Made by a program: the position numbers and the translations under genes. Positions 1 to 8,280 of a stretch of DNA of 8,772 nucleotides are shown one piece after another (position 1 is the stretch's first letter; every line of letters starts with the position of its first letter). The stretch spans positions 3,688 through 12,459 of the forward strand of contig DCTI01000066.1 in the NCBI GenBank assembly GCA_002329525.1, in the 5' to 3' direction. The DNA is from Negativicutes bacterium UBA1444 (GTDB lineage: Bacteria > Bacillota > Negativicutes > UBA1444). The notes beneath the pieces are model-generated. The model was not told where the DNA came from, searched no databases, and saw only the letters and a program-made list of their open reading frames with translations.

Positions 1-3000
1 TTTCGGCGTCTTCGCCAACCAAAGTTTATCCTCCAGATATTTGCATTGGGTCCATAAATCAGCTGGAACATCGGCTCTGATCCATTTTCAATACTTGCAC
101 TGCGAGCAAGTTCCTGGCCGCCTGCGGAAGAAAAACGCATTACGGTTTTGAGCTCATATCCCTGACGCAGTCGCTCCTCTTCGTCCGAACTGATCCGGTC
201 CCGCCGGCGCGTTGATACATTATGCATCCTAAACAAGGATTGGGTTGCCGCTTCCAACTGGCTGCAGCATCGCTTGCACAGGTCAGGACCGGGTCCCGTT
301 TCAATCGGATGAAGGTAACCGCATTCCGGGCATATTTTAGCGGTCTGGGTTGCCAATCCGTCCTCTGTTGTTGCCGCAACCGGCAAAATTACTTTGGTAA
401 CCTCGTATCTGGAGCCTTCATGGTAAATGATGCTGCGCGGCCCATACTCCGACACGGCCAGAAAACGGGGGCGTGATAAATACTCGTCAGATAAGCCGCT
501 GGCCCGCATTTTCCGGGCCGGGATATAAGCAGATAACGGAAGCCGTGGAAAATTATAACCCGGCAAAAATCCTTCGCTGGCAAAATACCGATAGCTGTAG
601 AAATCCGCCTGCAACGCATCGGAAGTCTGCCGCAGCAGATCGAGTTGCGCTTCGGCCTCACGACGAAGTTGTTTGGCGCGTTGCCGGTCAGCTGCCGATC
701 TTGCGGCATCACCGATGATTTTGTTCTGTGTTTCCCATGTCGTATAAGCCGAGCGATACAGGTCGCGCCAGCGTTCACAGGCTACATCAAACGTATATGG
801 AATTGTCTTTAGGACCTCGTCGATCCAGTTGTCATGGTACCAGCCCGCTTCCCGTAAACTAGTCTCAAGCGGGCTGATTACACGTTGTATCCTGGCGAGC
901 GCCTTGACGCGGTGATCGACGGATTCGAGGTCTGACTGGATGCTGGGCAAAATGGCGAGACTTGGTTTTTCGCCACCGATATCAAGTATGTCCTGAAGCG
1001 AAGCTCCCAAGCTCATTCCGGATTCGGTAAGCCAAATAGCCTGCACGTGCGAGCGGATCAGGTCTTCATTGGCCAGTTCGATTCGTGGCGGAGTGACCTG
1101 CCCTGAAACCATCTTTTGGGGGCGTCGGAAAAAGTATTGGTCATGCGAACTTCCGCCGGCGCAATAAGAAAACACCAACGCCGGTTGTCCGCTGCGGCCT
1201 GCACGACCGCTGCGTTGTGCATAATTTGCGGGTGTGGGCGGCACATTTCGCATATTGACTGCATTGAGCTCCGAAATGTCAACACCAAGTTCCATGGTCG
1301 GAGAGCAGTACAAAACGGCCAATCCTCCTGCTTCGGACCCCAGACGAAATCTGTTTTCCCGGTCCTGTCTATCGTTTGCCGCAACCTGGGCCGTGTGTTC
1401 GCGAGCTTCTATTCCCGTGCTGTTTATCGCCACCGATGAGTAATACTCGACAAAAAACGGGTTGGGGGCCACGCCCTCGGCCGGTTCTCGGGGAACGCGG
1501 ATAATGTCATGAAAAGCTCTCTGACCGTCGCCTGATTTCCATATCATCGCTGCCGAAGCCAGTTGATACCCCGGGTCCTTTCCATTGGCGTCCGTTTGTT
1601 CAACCAAAAGGCCGCCAGTCTTTAGTACCTTGATTAAATCCAGCAAGATATTCAAAGAGTCATGAATCGTAATCGGTTTCCCATAGCTAGGAAAAGTCGC
1701 TTGCCGACGTAAATATCGACAATAGCTGCCTTTCTCAGAAACATAGAGATTGCCGCCAAAATCATGTTCACGCTTACTCCTGGGGTACATGACCTTAGCG
1801 AATACTCCCTGCTCATTTTCATCGAGGGCCCACGGACTTTTTAGGCTTTGCCCGCTTTGTATCATGATCCGCTCAAAACTTTCCTGGGTAAGGTATTCGA
1901 CCTGAATCGCCAGTTCACGCCGCAAATAGTCAAGCAGCGTTCGCATAATCTGCGCCCTTTCTTCCGGTTTGGCACCAGAAAGTATGGCATGCTTATCCTG
2001 CCATAATTGTTCATCACAACTCATTTCATCAAGAGAAGCATATTGAACTTCCAGGAGGCCGCATTGTTCCAGGTTGGGAGAATTGACTCGCCATCCCCGC
2101 TTAAGGTCTTTATAAATCTGATACCCAAGAACATTTCGCAGTGCTTTCTGTGTTTGTGTCCTCACCATGTATTGAACGTTTGGATCGCTTGCATACATTT
2201 CCATTGGCAAGTTTAGCGCATCAAACACTTTCTGCGTCAGCTCATCATGCGATACGCCATCTTGACCTGCATATTTCACCGCCTTGTATAAAGCGGACCT
2301 CAACAGGCCAATCTGGATAAAATCGTTGAAATGTCCGGCCTGCAAAGAAGCGTCTTGTCGATTGTCCGTAAAGCTCAACAGTTTTTGCGCCTTCGGCGGC
2401 AGGACGTCTTTTTCCTGTTTGAGTTGCAGTACTGTTGCCAGACTTAATATCGTGGTTGAAGTGCTTCGGTTTTCTACGCCAATCCGCGCTAATTTCACAA
2501 AGTCGTTACGTGTCACAAAATCGTAAGAAATCCCGCATTGCATGCAAAAGCGAAACGGCGTGCGGACAAAGTGGCAACGCGTTCCGCTTGCCGACTCAAC
2601 CCCGTCCGGCGTCACATGAACCTTGCGCGGCAGCCATGGCCTGCGTGCGCTTTTAATCTTCTTTTGCCCACTATCATCAAGCCATTCATCCGGAATTCGC
2701 TCAAAATAATCGGCTTCTTCCGCTTCCGGCCAGGGTTTATCCGGATCATCAACATATAGATAGCCGAATTCCACCGAATCTTCCTCGGACTCACTATGCC
2801 GATTTTCAGAAAAATCACGGGAAATAAACCGATGACCTGCCCCGTTATCATTTTTTACTCTTTTAACGGTATAGTATTCATGACCGCACACTCGGCAAAA
2901 GGAAAGCGGCAATAATATTTTTTGGCGTTCACTGCCCGGCGCATACTGTTGCCCGGTTAAAGTGACATATCGTTGTGCAGCAGGCTCTATTGACGCAAAT

Positions 3001-4292
3001 ACGGTATCTCCCGGGCTGACAAACTGATGCAGCCTGAAGGCGAAGACGGGAAAGAAAGTGTCTGGATTTTTGATTTGATAACCTTTGATTAAACAGTTCT
3101 GTATCGCTATCGCACATTTTTCAATACTTTCACCAGTAAGCTGTGCCAACTTTGTTGCTGCACCATCTTTTCCGTTTACGCTTAACGGAGTCGCCCGGAT
3201 CAGACGTCCAGAACCGGCTTCCTGTTGAATCCCAAATACGTTTTCAACCCAGCTGGCAAGTCGGTTCTGTATAAAATCAAGATAAGAGGCATTCGGTTGA
3301 GTGAAATGATATCCCTGAATTTGCTGGATTAAATGCTGACGATTTTCCTCGTGAACAAAATCGTACTCTTTGGTCGCTCGGCGAAGAGTCTCACCGATGA
3401 TATGTTCGGGCTTGACGGTGTCGCCGAAAATACGCGAGGCAACCCGCGCAACTTCTTTTCGTTGTTCTTCGACGGTTCCGTTTGCGGCAATTGTCGCCGA
3501 AGTTCCGACACATCGCAGGTTTTCTTTGCCGCAATATTCGCGTACTCGTCGAATCAACATGGCGACATCAGCGCCTTGACGTCCGCGATACGTATGCAGT
3601 TCATCAAATACCAGGAAACGCAAGTTTGCAGCTGCTTCAATCAGCTTGCGGTCACGTACGCGAGTAAGAATTAATTCAAGCATTACATAGTTTGTCAAAA
3701 GAATATCCGGCGGATTCGATATGAGCGCCTGCCGCTGCGATTCATTTTCTTGGCCAGTATATCGACCGAATGTTACCGGCCCTTTGCCGTCCAAATATCC
3801 GTCGCAGAGGAATTTTGTCAATTCACCATGCTGGCTGTTAGCCAAAGCATTCATTGGATATACGATAATGGCCTTGATGCCGGGGTTGGGATTTTTCAGC
3901 ACATAATTTACAATGGGAATTATGTACCCTAGGCTTTTCCCCGAGCCTGTCCCTGTAGTAAGAACATAATTTGCATTTTCCGCTGCAGCTCTTATTGCAT
4001 CAACTTGATGTTTATGTAGGCGAAGGTCTTCCCCGGCAATACCAAGTCCTTTGTCGCGGCGAAATATCGATCCGCACTCAGAGTGTAGCAGGCCCTCGGC
4101 GACCAATGAGTGGATCCAGCCGCCCGATTCGAACGACGGGTTTAACTGTATCAGTGCTTCTGGCCATAACTGCTTTTCAACAAAAGCATCATCCAGAAGT
4201 TTTGTAATCTTGGGATCGCGAACGTTGATAAAGCTCCGCAAATAATTTGAGTAATCGTCCAACAATCGATCGTTTAGGTTAAATACATCCAT
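1..4292 (-). CDS. Giant SF2 DEAD/DEAH-type helicase, YprA/DrmA/DruE-like (3'-partial)
   Basis: Predicted ATP-dependent nucleic-acid helicase/translocase. Reading the minus strand from ATG 4292 gives 1430 codons with no stop before the window edge, so the C-terminus is missing. Motif I is GTGSGKS (residues 114-120), Ia is VYPMNAL (144-150), followed by [13 protein letters not shown] (194-206), motif II DELH (230-233) and motif III SAT (265-267). [11 protein letters not shown] segment lies at 640-649, motif [13 protein letters not shown] at 996-1007, and motif [10 protein letters not shown] at 1026-1033. Cysteine pairs at C466/C469, C583/C586 and C1321/C1324 with C1339/C1342 look like zinc sites. 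A charged, probably coiled segment spans about 1190-1225. The gaps between motif III and 640, and between 649 and motif V, are each about 350-370 residues, far larger than in a minimal SF2 core. The family includes MrfA and the antiphage helicases DrmA (DISARM) and DruE (Druantia), often linked to DUF1998; which subgroup is uncertain. A G-rich stretch (4306-4302) nine bases upstream may be the ribosome binding site. The helicase call is firm; the defence role is inference. Confidence 0.93.
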   Translation of the reverse strand, partial: MDVFNLNDRLLDDYSNYLRSFINVRDPKITKLLDDAFVEKQLWPEALIQLNPSFESGGWIHSLVAEGLLHSECGSIFRRDKGLGIAGEDLRLHKHQVDAIRAAAENANYVLTTGTGSGKSLGYIIPIVNYVLKNPNPGIKAIIVYPMNALANSQHGELTKFLCDGYLDGKGPVTFGRYTGQENESQRQALISNPPDILLTNYVMLELILTRVRDRKLIEAAANLRFLVFDELHTYRGRQGADVAMLIRRVREYCGKENLRCVGTSATIAANGTVEEQRKEVARVASRIFGDTVKPEHIIGETLRRATKEYDFVHEENRQHLIQQIQGYHFTQPNASYLDFIQNRLASWVENVFGIQQEAGSGRLIRATPLSVNGKDGAATKLAQLTGESIEKCAIAIQNCLIKGYQIKNPDTFFPVFAFRLHQFVSPGDTVFASIEPAAQRYVTLTGQQYAPGSERQKILLPLSFCRVCGHEYYTVKRVKNDNGAGHRFISRDFSENRHSESEEDSVEFGYLYVDDPDKPWPEAEEADYFERIPDEWLDDSGQKKIKSARRPWLPRKVHVTPDGVESASGTRCHFVRTPFRFCMQCGISYDFVTRNDFVKLARIGVENRSTSTTILSLATVLQLKQEKDVLPPKAQKLLSFTDNRQDASLQAGHFNDFIQIGLLRSALYKAVKYAGQDGVSHDELTQKVFDALNLPMEMYASDPNVQYMVRTQTQKALRNVLGYQIYKDLKRGWRVNSPNLEQCGLLEVQYASLDEMSCDEQLWQDKHAILSGAKPEERAQIMRTLLDYLRRELAIQVEYLTQESFERIMIQSGQSLKSPWALDENEQGVFAKVMYPRSKREHDFGGNLYVSEKGSYCRYLRRQATFPSYGKPITIHDSLNILLDLIKVLKTGGLLVEQTDANGKDPGYQLASAAMIWKSGDGQRAFHDIIRVPREPAEGVAPNPFFVEYYSSVAINSTGIEAREHTAQVAANDRQDRENRFRLGSEAGGLAVLYCSPTMELGVDISELNAVNMRNVPPTPANYAQRSGRAGRSGQPALVFSYCAGGSSHDQYFFRRPQKMVSGQVTPPRIELANEDLIRSHVQAIWLTESGMSLGASLQDILDIGGEKPSLAILPSIQSDLESVDHRVKALARIQRVISPLETSLREAGWYHDNWIDEVLKTIPYTFDVACERWRDLYRSAYTTWETQNKIIGDAARSAADRQRAKQLRREAEAQLDLLRQTSDALQADFYSYRYFASEGFLPGYNFPRLPLSAYIPARKMRASGLSDEYLSRPRFLAVSEYGPRSIIYHEGSRYEVTKVILPVAATTEDGLATQTAKICPECGYLHPIETGPGPDLCKRCCSQLEAATQSLFRMHNVSTRRRDRISSDEEERLRQGYELKTVMRFSSAGGQELARSASIENGSEPMFQLIYGPNANIWRINFGWRRRR

Positions 4293-4766
4293 CAATAATG
4301 ACCCCCATCCCAAATTCGTTGTTGGTTAAACGCAAAAAAATTAAGCCTTAATTGCTTTACACAAATTATGCACCGATGACCTCATTATTATGGTCCTAAA
4401 AACTATTTCAAAATCTCTTACAGTTTATGCGATGGTTCTTGCGCCGTGACCTTAAATGGTTTTTCATTTTACAGAGCAGCATTTGACCTCAGCCCACCAA
4501 AAACGCCAATCTGTAGATTTTAAAAGCTTTCTCCCTCTTGTTGCCAGTTTCCTGCTACATTTCGGAATAAAAAATACTCTGTTTGGGATAACATTCGTAG
4601 CATTTGCGCCGACATTTACTTCTTTGAGCTAAATTTACCATCCCCTACTGACAGCATCTTGTCGCTCGATTTATTAACCCGAAAGAATTTTTTCAGAACT
4701 GGGGAGCAAGCCTGGGGTTACCATATTCGCGAACAAAAAAAAACGGACTCACAATCTTCAAACCAT
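4293..4766. other. AT-rich intergenic region without a credible gene
   Basis: This stretch separates the terminator of the primase cluster from the helicase gene. I see no reading frame with a plausible ribosome binding site, no tRNA-like cloverleaf, no repeat array and no transposase remnant. It is AT-richer than the flanking genes. It should contain the helicase promoter, because the upstream cluster ends in a strong terminator, but no convincing -35/-10 pair is visible. A weak candidate on the minus strand is TTGAAA with TAATGA 18 bases downstream, near 4413-4384. In-frame upstream of the helicase ATG there is a TAA at 4328-4326, so the protein can only be extended by a few codons, using TTG. 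Confidence 0.6.
4339..4353. repeat. 15-bp dyad upstream of the helicase (possible operator)
   Basis: AATTAAG-C-CTTAATT forms a perfect 7-bp inverted repeat about a single central base, ending 46 bases before the helicase ATG. The position and symmetry suit a binding site for a dimeric regulator. The composition is AT-rich, so chance occurrence is possible. On the minus strand it runs into a T-tract, but an A/T-only stem with so small a loop would be a poor terminator, so the operator reading is preferred. Confidence 0.3.
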
Positions 4767-4803
4767 AAAAAAAAGGCCCCAAGGGTGCACCTCATTGGGA
4801 CCT
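4767..4803 (-). terminator. Rho-independent terminator of the primase/TerS-like cluster
   Basis: On the minus strand, AGGTCCCAA (4803-4795) pairs with TTGGGGCCT (4782-4774) over nine base pairs including one G-T wobble. The loop is 12 bases and eight T residues follow (4774-4767). It begins about 40 bases after the stop of the TerS-like gene at 4845, exactly where a transcript of that cluster should end. It therefore separates the cluster from the helicase unit. Confidence 0.87.
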
Positions 4804-4844
4804 AAGGGCAAATTGACGATGTATCCGGAGCCTGAAAACAGATT

Positions 4845-5516
4845 TTATCCGGGCGTTTTGGGGCGCATGGCACAGTGAGCGCGGCTCTCGATATTCTCAA
4901 CAATTTTGCGACGGGCCTCGGCGGCCGCGAAGTCCCGCTGCGCGATTTCATCAATCAGTTCGTCCGCTTCAGAAATTTCAGGTGGGTATTTTTGTTCGAG
5001 TCCCATGTAAAAATCATGCAAGGTTTCGACATAACGTGGATTCTTGTGCAGATTTTTCGCCGGTTCGCCCATAAGAAGAGTTTCCCAGAAAGACTGCGCC
5101 AGCAAATTTGCCCGCCGAGATATAAGTTTTCGTTCGTCGGTTTCTTCGTCGACTCTTTCACCCGCCGCCAACCCGGTTATTTTTAGAACCGCCAATGCTG
5201 CCTTCAAATCACCGGCATTAATACGGTTTTCGACGACTTCGACTGCCGCGCCGGCCAAATGCCGCAAGCGCTCCTGGCAGGCCTCCCGCGCTTCTTTGGC
5301 CCGGCTGTTGCGTTCCGCAATGAATTTGGGCTCCCGGAGCCACCGATGCAGTGTGGCCCGGTTGATTCCGACGATTTCAGCGGTTTTTGTGACAGAGTGG
5401 CCTTCGAGAAGCTGCAGGAGAGCCTGTTGCTTCAGCGCGTCAATGTTGGGTTGCGGCGGCACCAATGCTAATTTTTGTTGCATTTTGTCGCATTTTGTAG
5501 CAGGGTTGTTTGTCAA
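4845..5516 (-). CDS. HTH protein resembling phage small terminase subunit
   Basis: A protein of 223 aa from TTG 5516. Near the N-terminus (about residues 28-66) lies a homeodomain-like helix-turn-helix, with EGHSVTKTAEIVGINRATLH forming helices 2 and 3, followed by an RWLREPKF wing-like segment. This arrangement is typical of phage small terminase subunits and of related HTH proteins carried by insertion elements, which bind DNA at packaging or recombination sites. The rest is mostly helical and highly charged, and could be an oligomerisation region. The start is chosen because GAGGTGA (5528-5522) lies five bases upstream of TTG 5516. The frame stays open to TTG 5561, which has no ribosome binding site and would overlap the previous gene by 40 bases; GTG 5525 and ATG 5483 are alternatives. 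No large terminase gene follows; a terminator does. A generic transcription regulator is the main alternative. Confidence 0.75.
   Translation of the reverse strand: MTNNPATKCDKMQQKLALVPPQPNIDALKQQALLQLLEGHSVTKTAEIVGINRATLHRWLREPKFIAERNSRAKEAREACQERLRHLAGAAVEVVENRINAGDLKAALAVLKITGLAAGERVDEETDERKLISRRANLLAQSFWETLLMGEPAKNLHKNPRYVETLHDFYMGLEQKYPPEISEADELIDEIAQRDFAAAEARRKIVENIESRAHCAMRPKTPG
5471..5500. repeat. Three tandem 10-bp units at the start of the TerS-like gene
   Basis: Read on the plus strand, ATTTTTGTTG, CATTTTGTCG and CATTTTGTAG lie end to end. The second and third differ at one base, and the first is a degenerate copy. They sit in codons 6-15 of the TerS-like gene and encode the KCDKMQQK stretch. 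A 10-bp period puts each copy on the same face of the helix, which would suit a protein-binding site, but slippage in coding DNA is equally possible. Confidence 0.5.
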
Positions 5517-5521
5517 AACAT

Positions 5522-5528
5522 TCACCTC
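5522..5528 (-). promoter_or_regulatory. Ribosome binding site overlapping the upstream stop codon
   Basis: GAGGTGA is both the end of the 122-aa gene (its last base-pairs are codon AGG plus stop TGA) and the best Shine-Dalgarno match for the TerS-like gene, five bases before TTG 5516. It decides the start call for that gene and implies translational coupling: ribosomes finishing the first gene cover the initiation site of the second. Confidence 0.65.
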
Positions 5529-5890
5529 GCTTGCGTTAGATCCGTCGCCACCGACACCCAAGCGTCATAGAACAATTTGCATGTGGGAGAGAGCTGCGGC
5601 GAGTTCACCAGGCAAAAGAAAAGACCTCGGGATTTTAGGATGTCGGTCGGGACCTCCCGTTCAACGGACTGTTTCGAGACACCAAAAAGGTCTAGCAGGG
5701 GGGTGTCCCCCAGGTCCATTGTTGGGGCAAAGCCGAGGATCGCCAAACCCATTTGACGGCGGGTTACAGGGTCCGCACCGCCAAGGATTTCCTTGATGGC
5801 CCGCAGCGCCCGCAGCCAGTCGGGGGAGGATTTGACCCCCAGCATTTGGCGCGTCAAGTGGGCACGGGGTGATACCGTTTGCTTTTTCAT
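5522..5890 (-). CDS. Hypothetical protein, 122 aa, unrecognised
   Basis: I do not recognise a family. It starts at ATG 5890 with a good ribosome binding site (GAGAGGAAAG, 5905-5896), and it ends inside the ribosome binding site of the TerS-like gene, so it is very probably translated and co-expressed with it. The protein begins basic (MKKQTVSPRAHLTR) and has no signal peptide, membrane segment or nucleotide-binding motif. A helical region at about 24-37 (DWLRALRAIKEILG) and the phrase LLDLFGVSKQSVEREVPTDI (about 65-84) could be a degenerate helix-turn-helix-like segment, but this is weak. Its position between a replicase and a TerS-like protein suggests a role in replication or packaging of the element, as an accessory or regulatory factor; that is inference from context only. 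Confidence 0.8.
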   Translation of the reverse strand: MKKQTVSPRAHLTRQMLGVKSSPDWLRALRAIKEILGGADPVTRRQMGLAILGFAPTMDLGDTPLLDLFGVSKQSVEREVPTDILKSRGLFFCLVNSPQLSPTCKLFYDAWVSVATDLTQAR

Positions 5891-5930
5891 GATTTCTTTC
5901 CTCTCTTAATTTTTTTACTGAATGAACTGA

Positions 5931-5952
5931 ACCCTTTTAAGGGGCTTTTTTT
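5931..5952 (+). terminator. Weak hairpin plus T7 on the antisense strand
   Basis: On the plus strand CCCT (5932-5935) can pair with AGGG (5940-5943), followed by GC and seven T residues (5946-5952). The form is that of a small intrinsic terminator, but it points against the direction of every gene here. It would stop antisense transcription before it enters the primase gene. The short stem makes this doubtful. Confidence 0.25.
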
Positions 5953-5959
5953 ATAACAT
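5951..5959 (-). other. Minimal two-codon ORF with its own Shine-Dalgarno
   Basis: In the 102-base gap after the primase stop, AAGGAG (5974-5969) is followed nine bases later by ATG TTA TAA. This is a correctly spaced start immediately followed by a stop. It may be the eroded start of a lost gene, a leader that parks ribosomes ahead of the 122-aa gene, or coincidence. Confidence 0.2.
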
Positions 5960-5992
5960 TGTTTTTTTCTCCTTTTTCCACATCTGTCCGAT

Positions 5993-8278
5993 TTAGCCTT
6001 CAGTGGCTTCAGTAGCCCCGTTGTCACTACCTTGGTTAACGCTCAACACGACCACCTCATCCCGGGCCTGCGTGTCTCCGAGCCCCTCGAGCCCCGTTTT
6101 GCGCAGCCGCAGTCCATGATATTGAAACGATCCGGACAGCCCGCTGCGCCGTTTTTCGAAGCCGCGGTCCATCAGGTCCCGCGAAAAGTCTCGGTGCGGC
6201 CCCACCTGCTCGCCATTTTCCGTACACCAGGTCTGAAATGCTTGAAACAGCTCGTTCGCCGCGCAGCGCTCCCGTTTGCCGACAATGCACTCGTCGCCCA
6301 AAAACGCGGCGAGAACGTCCATTTCCGAACGATAATCTGCCGTTGCCGAAGAAACGGCCGCCGGAGGTGTCAGCCCTTCCCTCCGCCAGATCAGGCACCC
6401 ACGCACTGCCCATGCCAAAATACCGGGCAGTTCCGCGATGAGCTTGTCCCGCAGGTGGGGGTCTTTTCGCAGGTGCGGCGGAGTACTTGGATATTCCCGA
6501 ACATCGCGGAACTGTTGCGTAAACGGCACGGACCGCATCCGTCTCCAGGTGCCGTCATCAGTCCCCTTTATGTTTGGACGATGGTTCGTTGCGAAAAAGA
6601 TTTTACACTCCGGAATAAAAGCAAAAAACTCCTTGTGTAAAAAACGCGCGGAAATCTGGTCGCCGCCAGTAAGCTGTTTGATGAGGCCCTCCGCCAGATA
6701 GCGCCCCGCCTCTGACTCAGCGGCGTTCACCATGCGCATGCCTCTTAACATTGCGATGTCGTTGTTAGCGCCGTCAGTTTTTTTTGCGAGAAGGGTAGCC
6801 GACGGGACCGTGCAGGCGTATTCGCCTAGCAGCAGGCGCAGAACATCCAGAAGCGTTGATTTTCCGTTGGAACCTGTGCCGTAAAGCAGCATCCAAGACT
6901 GGTCCTCGGCCGATCCTGAAAGCGAATATCCAATGTATTTTTGCAAATACAAGGCCAAATCGGCGTCTCCCCCCGTAACGCTAAGCATGAATCGTTCAAA
7001 ATTGGGACATTGGGCATCTGGATCAAACGCAACCGGCGCCATTTTCGTGATCCTATCTTCGCGCCGATGCGGGTGCAGTATTCCGGTCCTAAGGTCCAAC
7101 GTGCCGTTCTTGACGCAAAGCAGCCACCTCTGAGTGTCGAAATCTTCCGGTTTGGCCGCGATCGGGCGCTCGGACTTGGCCAGCTCCAGCATCGCTCTGA
7201 TTCGGGGCAATTTCGAAGACGCCACCACGTGGCGCAGCATGACTTTCCTTTTTATTGGGTCCGGCTCGTCCATTGCGTCGATCTTTAGCTGCGTGATAGT
7301 TTGTTTCGCCAACCGATCGATTTCGCCGTCTTCGTCGATTTTCCAGCGGGCGCCATCATAGATAAGAAAACCGCCAAGTTTTTCGACATAGCGAACATTG
7401 TGCCCGTGTTCCATCGTGAACCGCCGGGCGTTGCCAAGGTCGCCGTCGCCAAAAGCTTCCGAGTATTTTATGGCGCTTTCAGCGATCCGCACTACCTCGT
7501 CATCTTCAAGCGGCGGGGCGCATGCGTCTTCGTTTTCTTCCGCCAGGCGCTCCAACAAATTTTCTTGCTGCACCCCAGCCTTCAAAAATCGGCACGCCCG
7601 GCGAAACAGAAAATCATTGCGGCCCCCCTCGGGTACAGCGTACGCCCGGGATTGCTGACTACCCGCGCCATTTTGATTAAGCGTCGATTTTTTCGCAGGT
7701 GCTTTCAGTTTTTCGGCCAACCAAGCCGGCAATTCGGCAACCGGCGTCGACGGATTGTCACAAGAATATCGAACGCCTGAAGAGTGGCAGCTCCCGGGCG
7801 CTACGACCACGCCGCCTTTGCCCCGAACATCTATCCCTTGGCCTATGGAACCCACCTTGTTACCGATTTCGAAAGCCGGATATCGGAAATAGAGGTGCTG
7901 GCCGCGCACATCGCCAAACCTGCCGGTATGGACGGTAAGCGTCTTCGGAAGCGGTCCGTGTTCAGCCTCCCAGCTTGCCAGCGTTTCCAGACCTCCACTC
8001 CGAGGATCGACATCAATCACCAAAATGCCACTGACCGGGCCGGTCAAAACGCCCACATTATTGCGAGAACCATATCGGTCTCGAAAATTGGCCACTGCCT
8101 CACGCACCGGCATACCCTTTTTCGGCCAATCGGCTTCGCGCGGATGCTTCCCTGGATGCTTGCAGTCCGGCCTCCTGCATGTACATTGGCCGTCCGGCAT
8201 GGCGTAGTGAAGAGGAATCACCTGAAATCGGCGATCCGCCACGAATTCGAGGATGGATTTTTCGCCAACTTTGTCCAC
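5993..8278 (-). CDS. Primase-polymerase / SF3 helicase replicase (P4/D5-like)
   Basis: Replication initiator of the element, combining primer synthesis and DNA unwinding. Numbered from GTG 8278 (761 aa): a cysteine/histidine cluster CTCRRPDCKH (32-41) leads into an archaeo-eukaryotic Prim-Pol domain with catalytic DVD (D89, D91), the GQH motif (H128) and IDVRG (D150). A PriCT-like linker follows (about 215-275), then a D5-N-type region (about 285-440). The SF3 AAA+ helicase has Walker A GTGSNGKST (467-475), a Walker B region with NAAESE (E521, E523), motif C IFFATNHRP (N565) and arginine residues in GTWRRMRS (R579, R580). The C-terminus (about 655-730) looks like a winged helix. All catalytic residues are intact. 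The frame is open to TTG 8311, but that lies inside the preceding gene without a good ribosome binding site; GGAGG (8292-8288) sits nine bases before GTG 8278. Family members replicate P4-like satellites, PICIs, plasmids and phages. Confidence 0.96.
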   Translation of the reverse strand: MDKVGEKSILEFVADRRFQVIPLHYAMPDGQCTCRRPDCKHPGKHPREADWPKKGMPVREAVANFRDRYGSRNNVGVLTGPVSGILVIDVDPRSGGLETLASWEAEHGPLPKTLTVHTGRFGDVRGQHLYFRYPAFEIGNKVGSIGQGIDVRGKGGVVVAPGSCHSSGVRYSCDNPSTPVAELPAWLAEKLKAPAKKSTLNQNGAGSQQSRAYAVPEGGRNDFLFRRACRFLKAGVQQENLLERLAEENEDACAPPLEDDEVVRIAESAIKYSEAFGDGDLGNARRFTMEHGHNVRYVEKLGGFLIYDGARWKIDEDGEIDRLAKQTITQLKIDAMDEPDPIKRKVMLRHVVASSKLPRIRAMLELAKSERPIAAKPEDFDTQRWLLCVKNGTLDLRTGILHPHRREDRITKMAPVAFDPDAQCPNFERFMLSVTGGDADLALYLQKYIGYSLSGSAEDQSWMLLYGTGSNGKSTLLDVLRLLLGEYACTVPSATLLAKKTDGANNDIAMLRGMRMVNAAESEAGRYLAEGLIKQLTGGDQISARFLHKEFFAFIPECKIFFATNHRPNIKGTDDGTWRRMRSVPFTQQFRDVREYPSTPPHLRKDPHLRDKLIAELPGILAWAVRGCLIWRREGLTPPAAVSSATADYRSEMDVLAAFLGDECIVGKRERCAANELFQAFQTWCTENGEQVGPHRDFSRDLMDRGFEKRRSGLSGSFQYHGLRLRKTGLEGLGDTQARDEVVVLSVNQGSDNGATEATEG

Positions 8279-8280
8279 GG

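Noticed and set aside
1..4290. Many short frames on both strands across the left half
   Set aside because: They are shadows of the single long minus-strand helicase frame, which has no stop codon and correctly ordered motifs throughout.
4673..4720. TTAACCC ... GGGGTTA inverted repeat in the intergenic region
   Set aside because: The arms are short, the loop is over 30 bases and there is no T-tract; not distinguishable from chance.
4293..4766. Possible tRNA gene or att site as an element boundary
   Set aside because: I found no cloverleaf or CCA-type end, and no convincing direct repeat shared with 8613-8772.
4822..4852. TATCCGG direct repeat around the end of the TerS-like gene
   Set aside because: Seven bases repeated once, with no further structure; expected by chance.
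5044..5796. Plus-strand reading frame of 250 codons
   Set aside because: It lies opposite the TerS-like and 122-aa genes, has no convincing ribosome binding site, and its translation is rich in Ser, Arg and Cys like an antisense shadow.
6032..6640. Plus-strand reading frame of 202 codons, and others at 7301-7780 and 7784-8305
   Set aside because: All lie antisense to the intact primase-helicase gene, whose motifs are complete; high-GC shadow frames.
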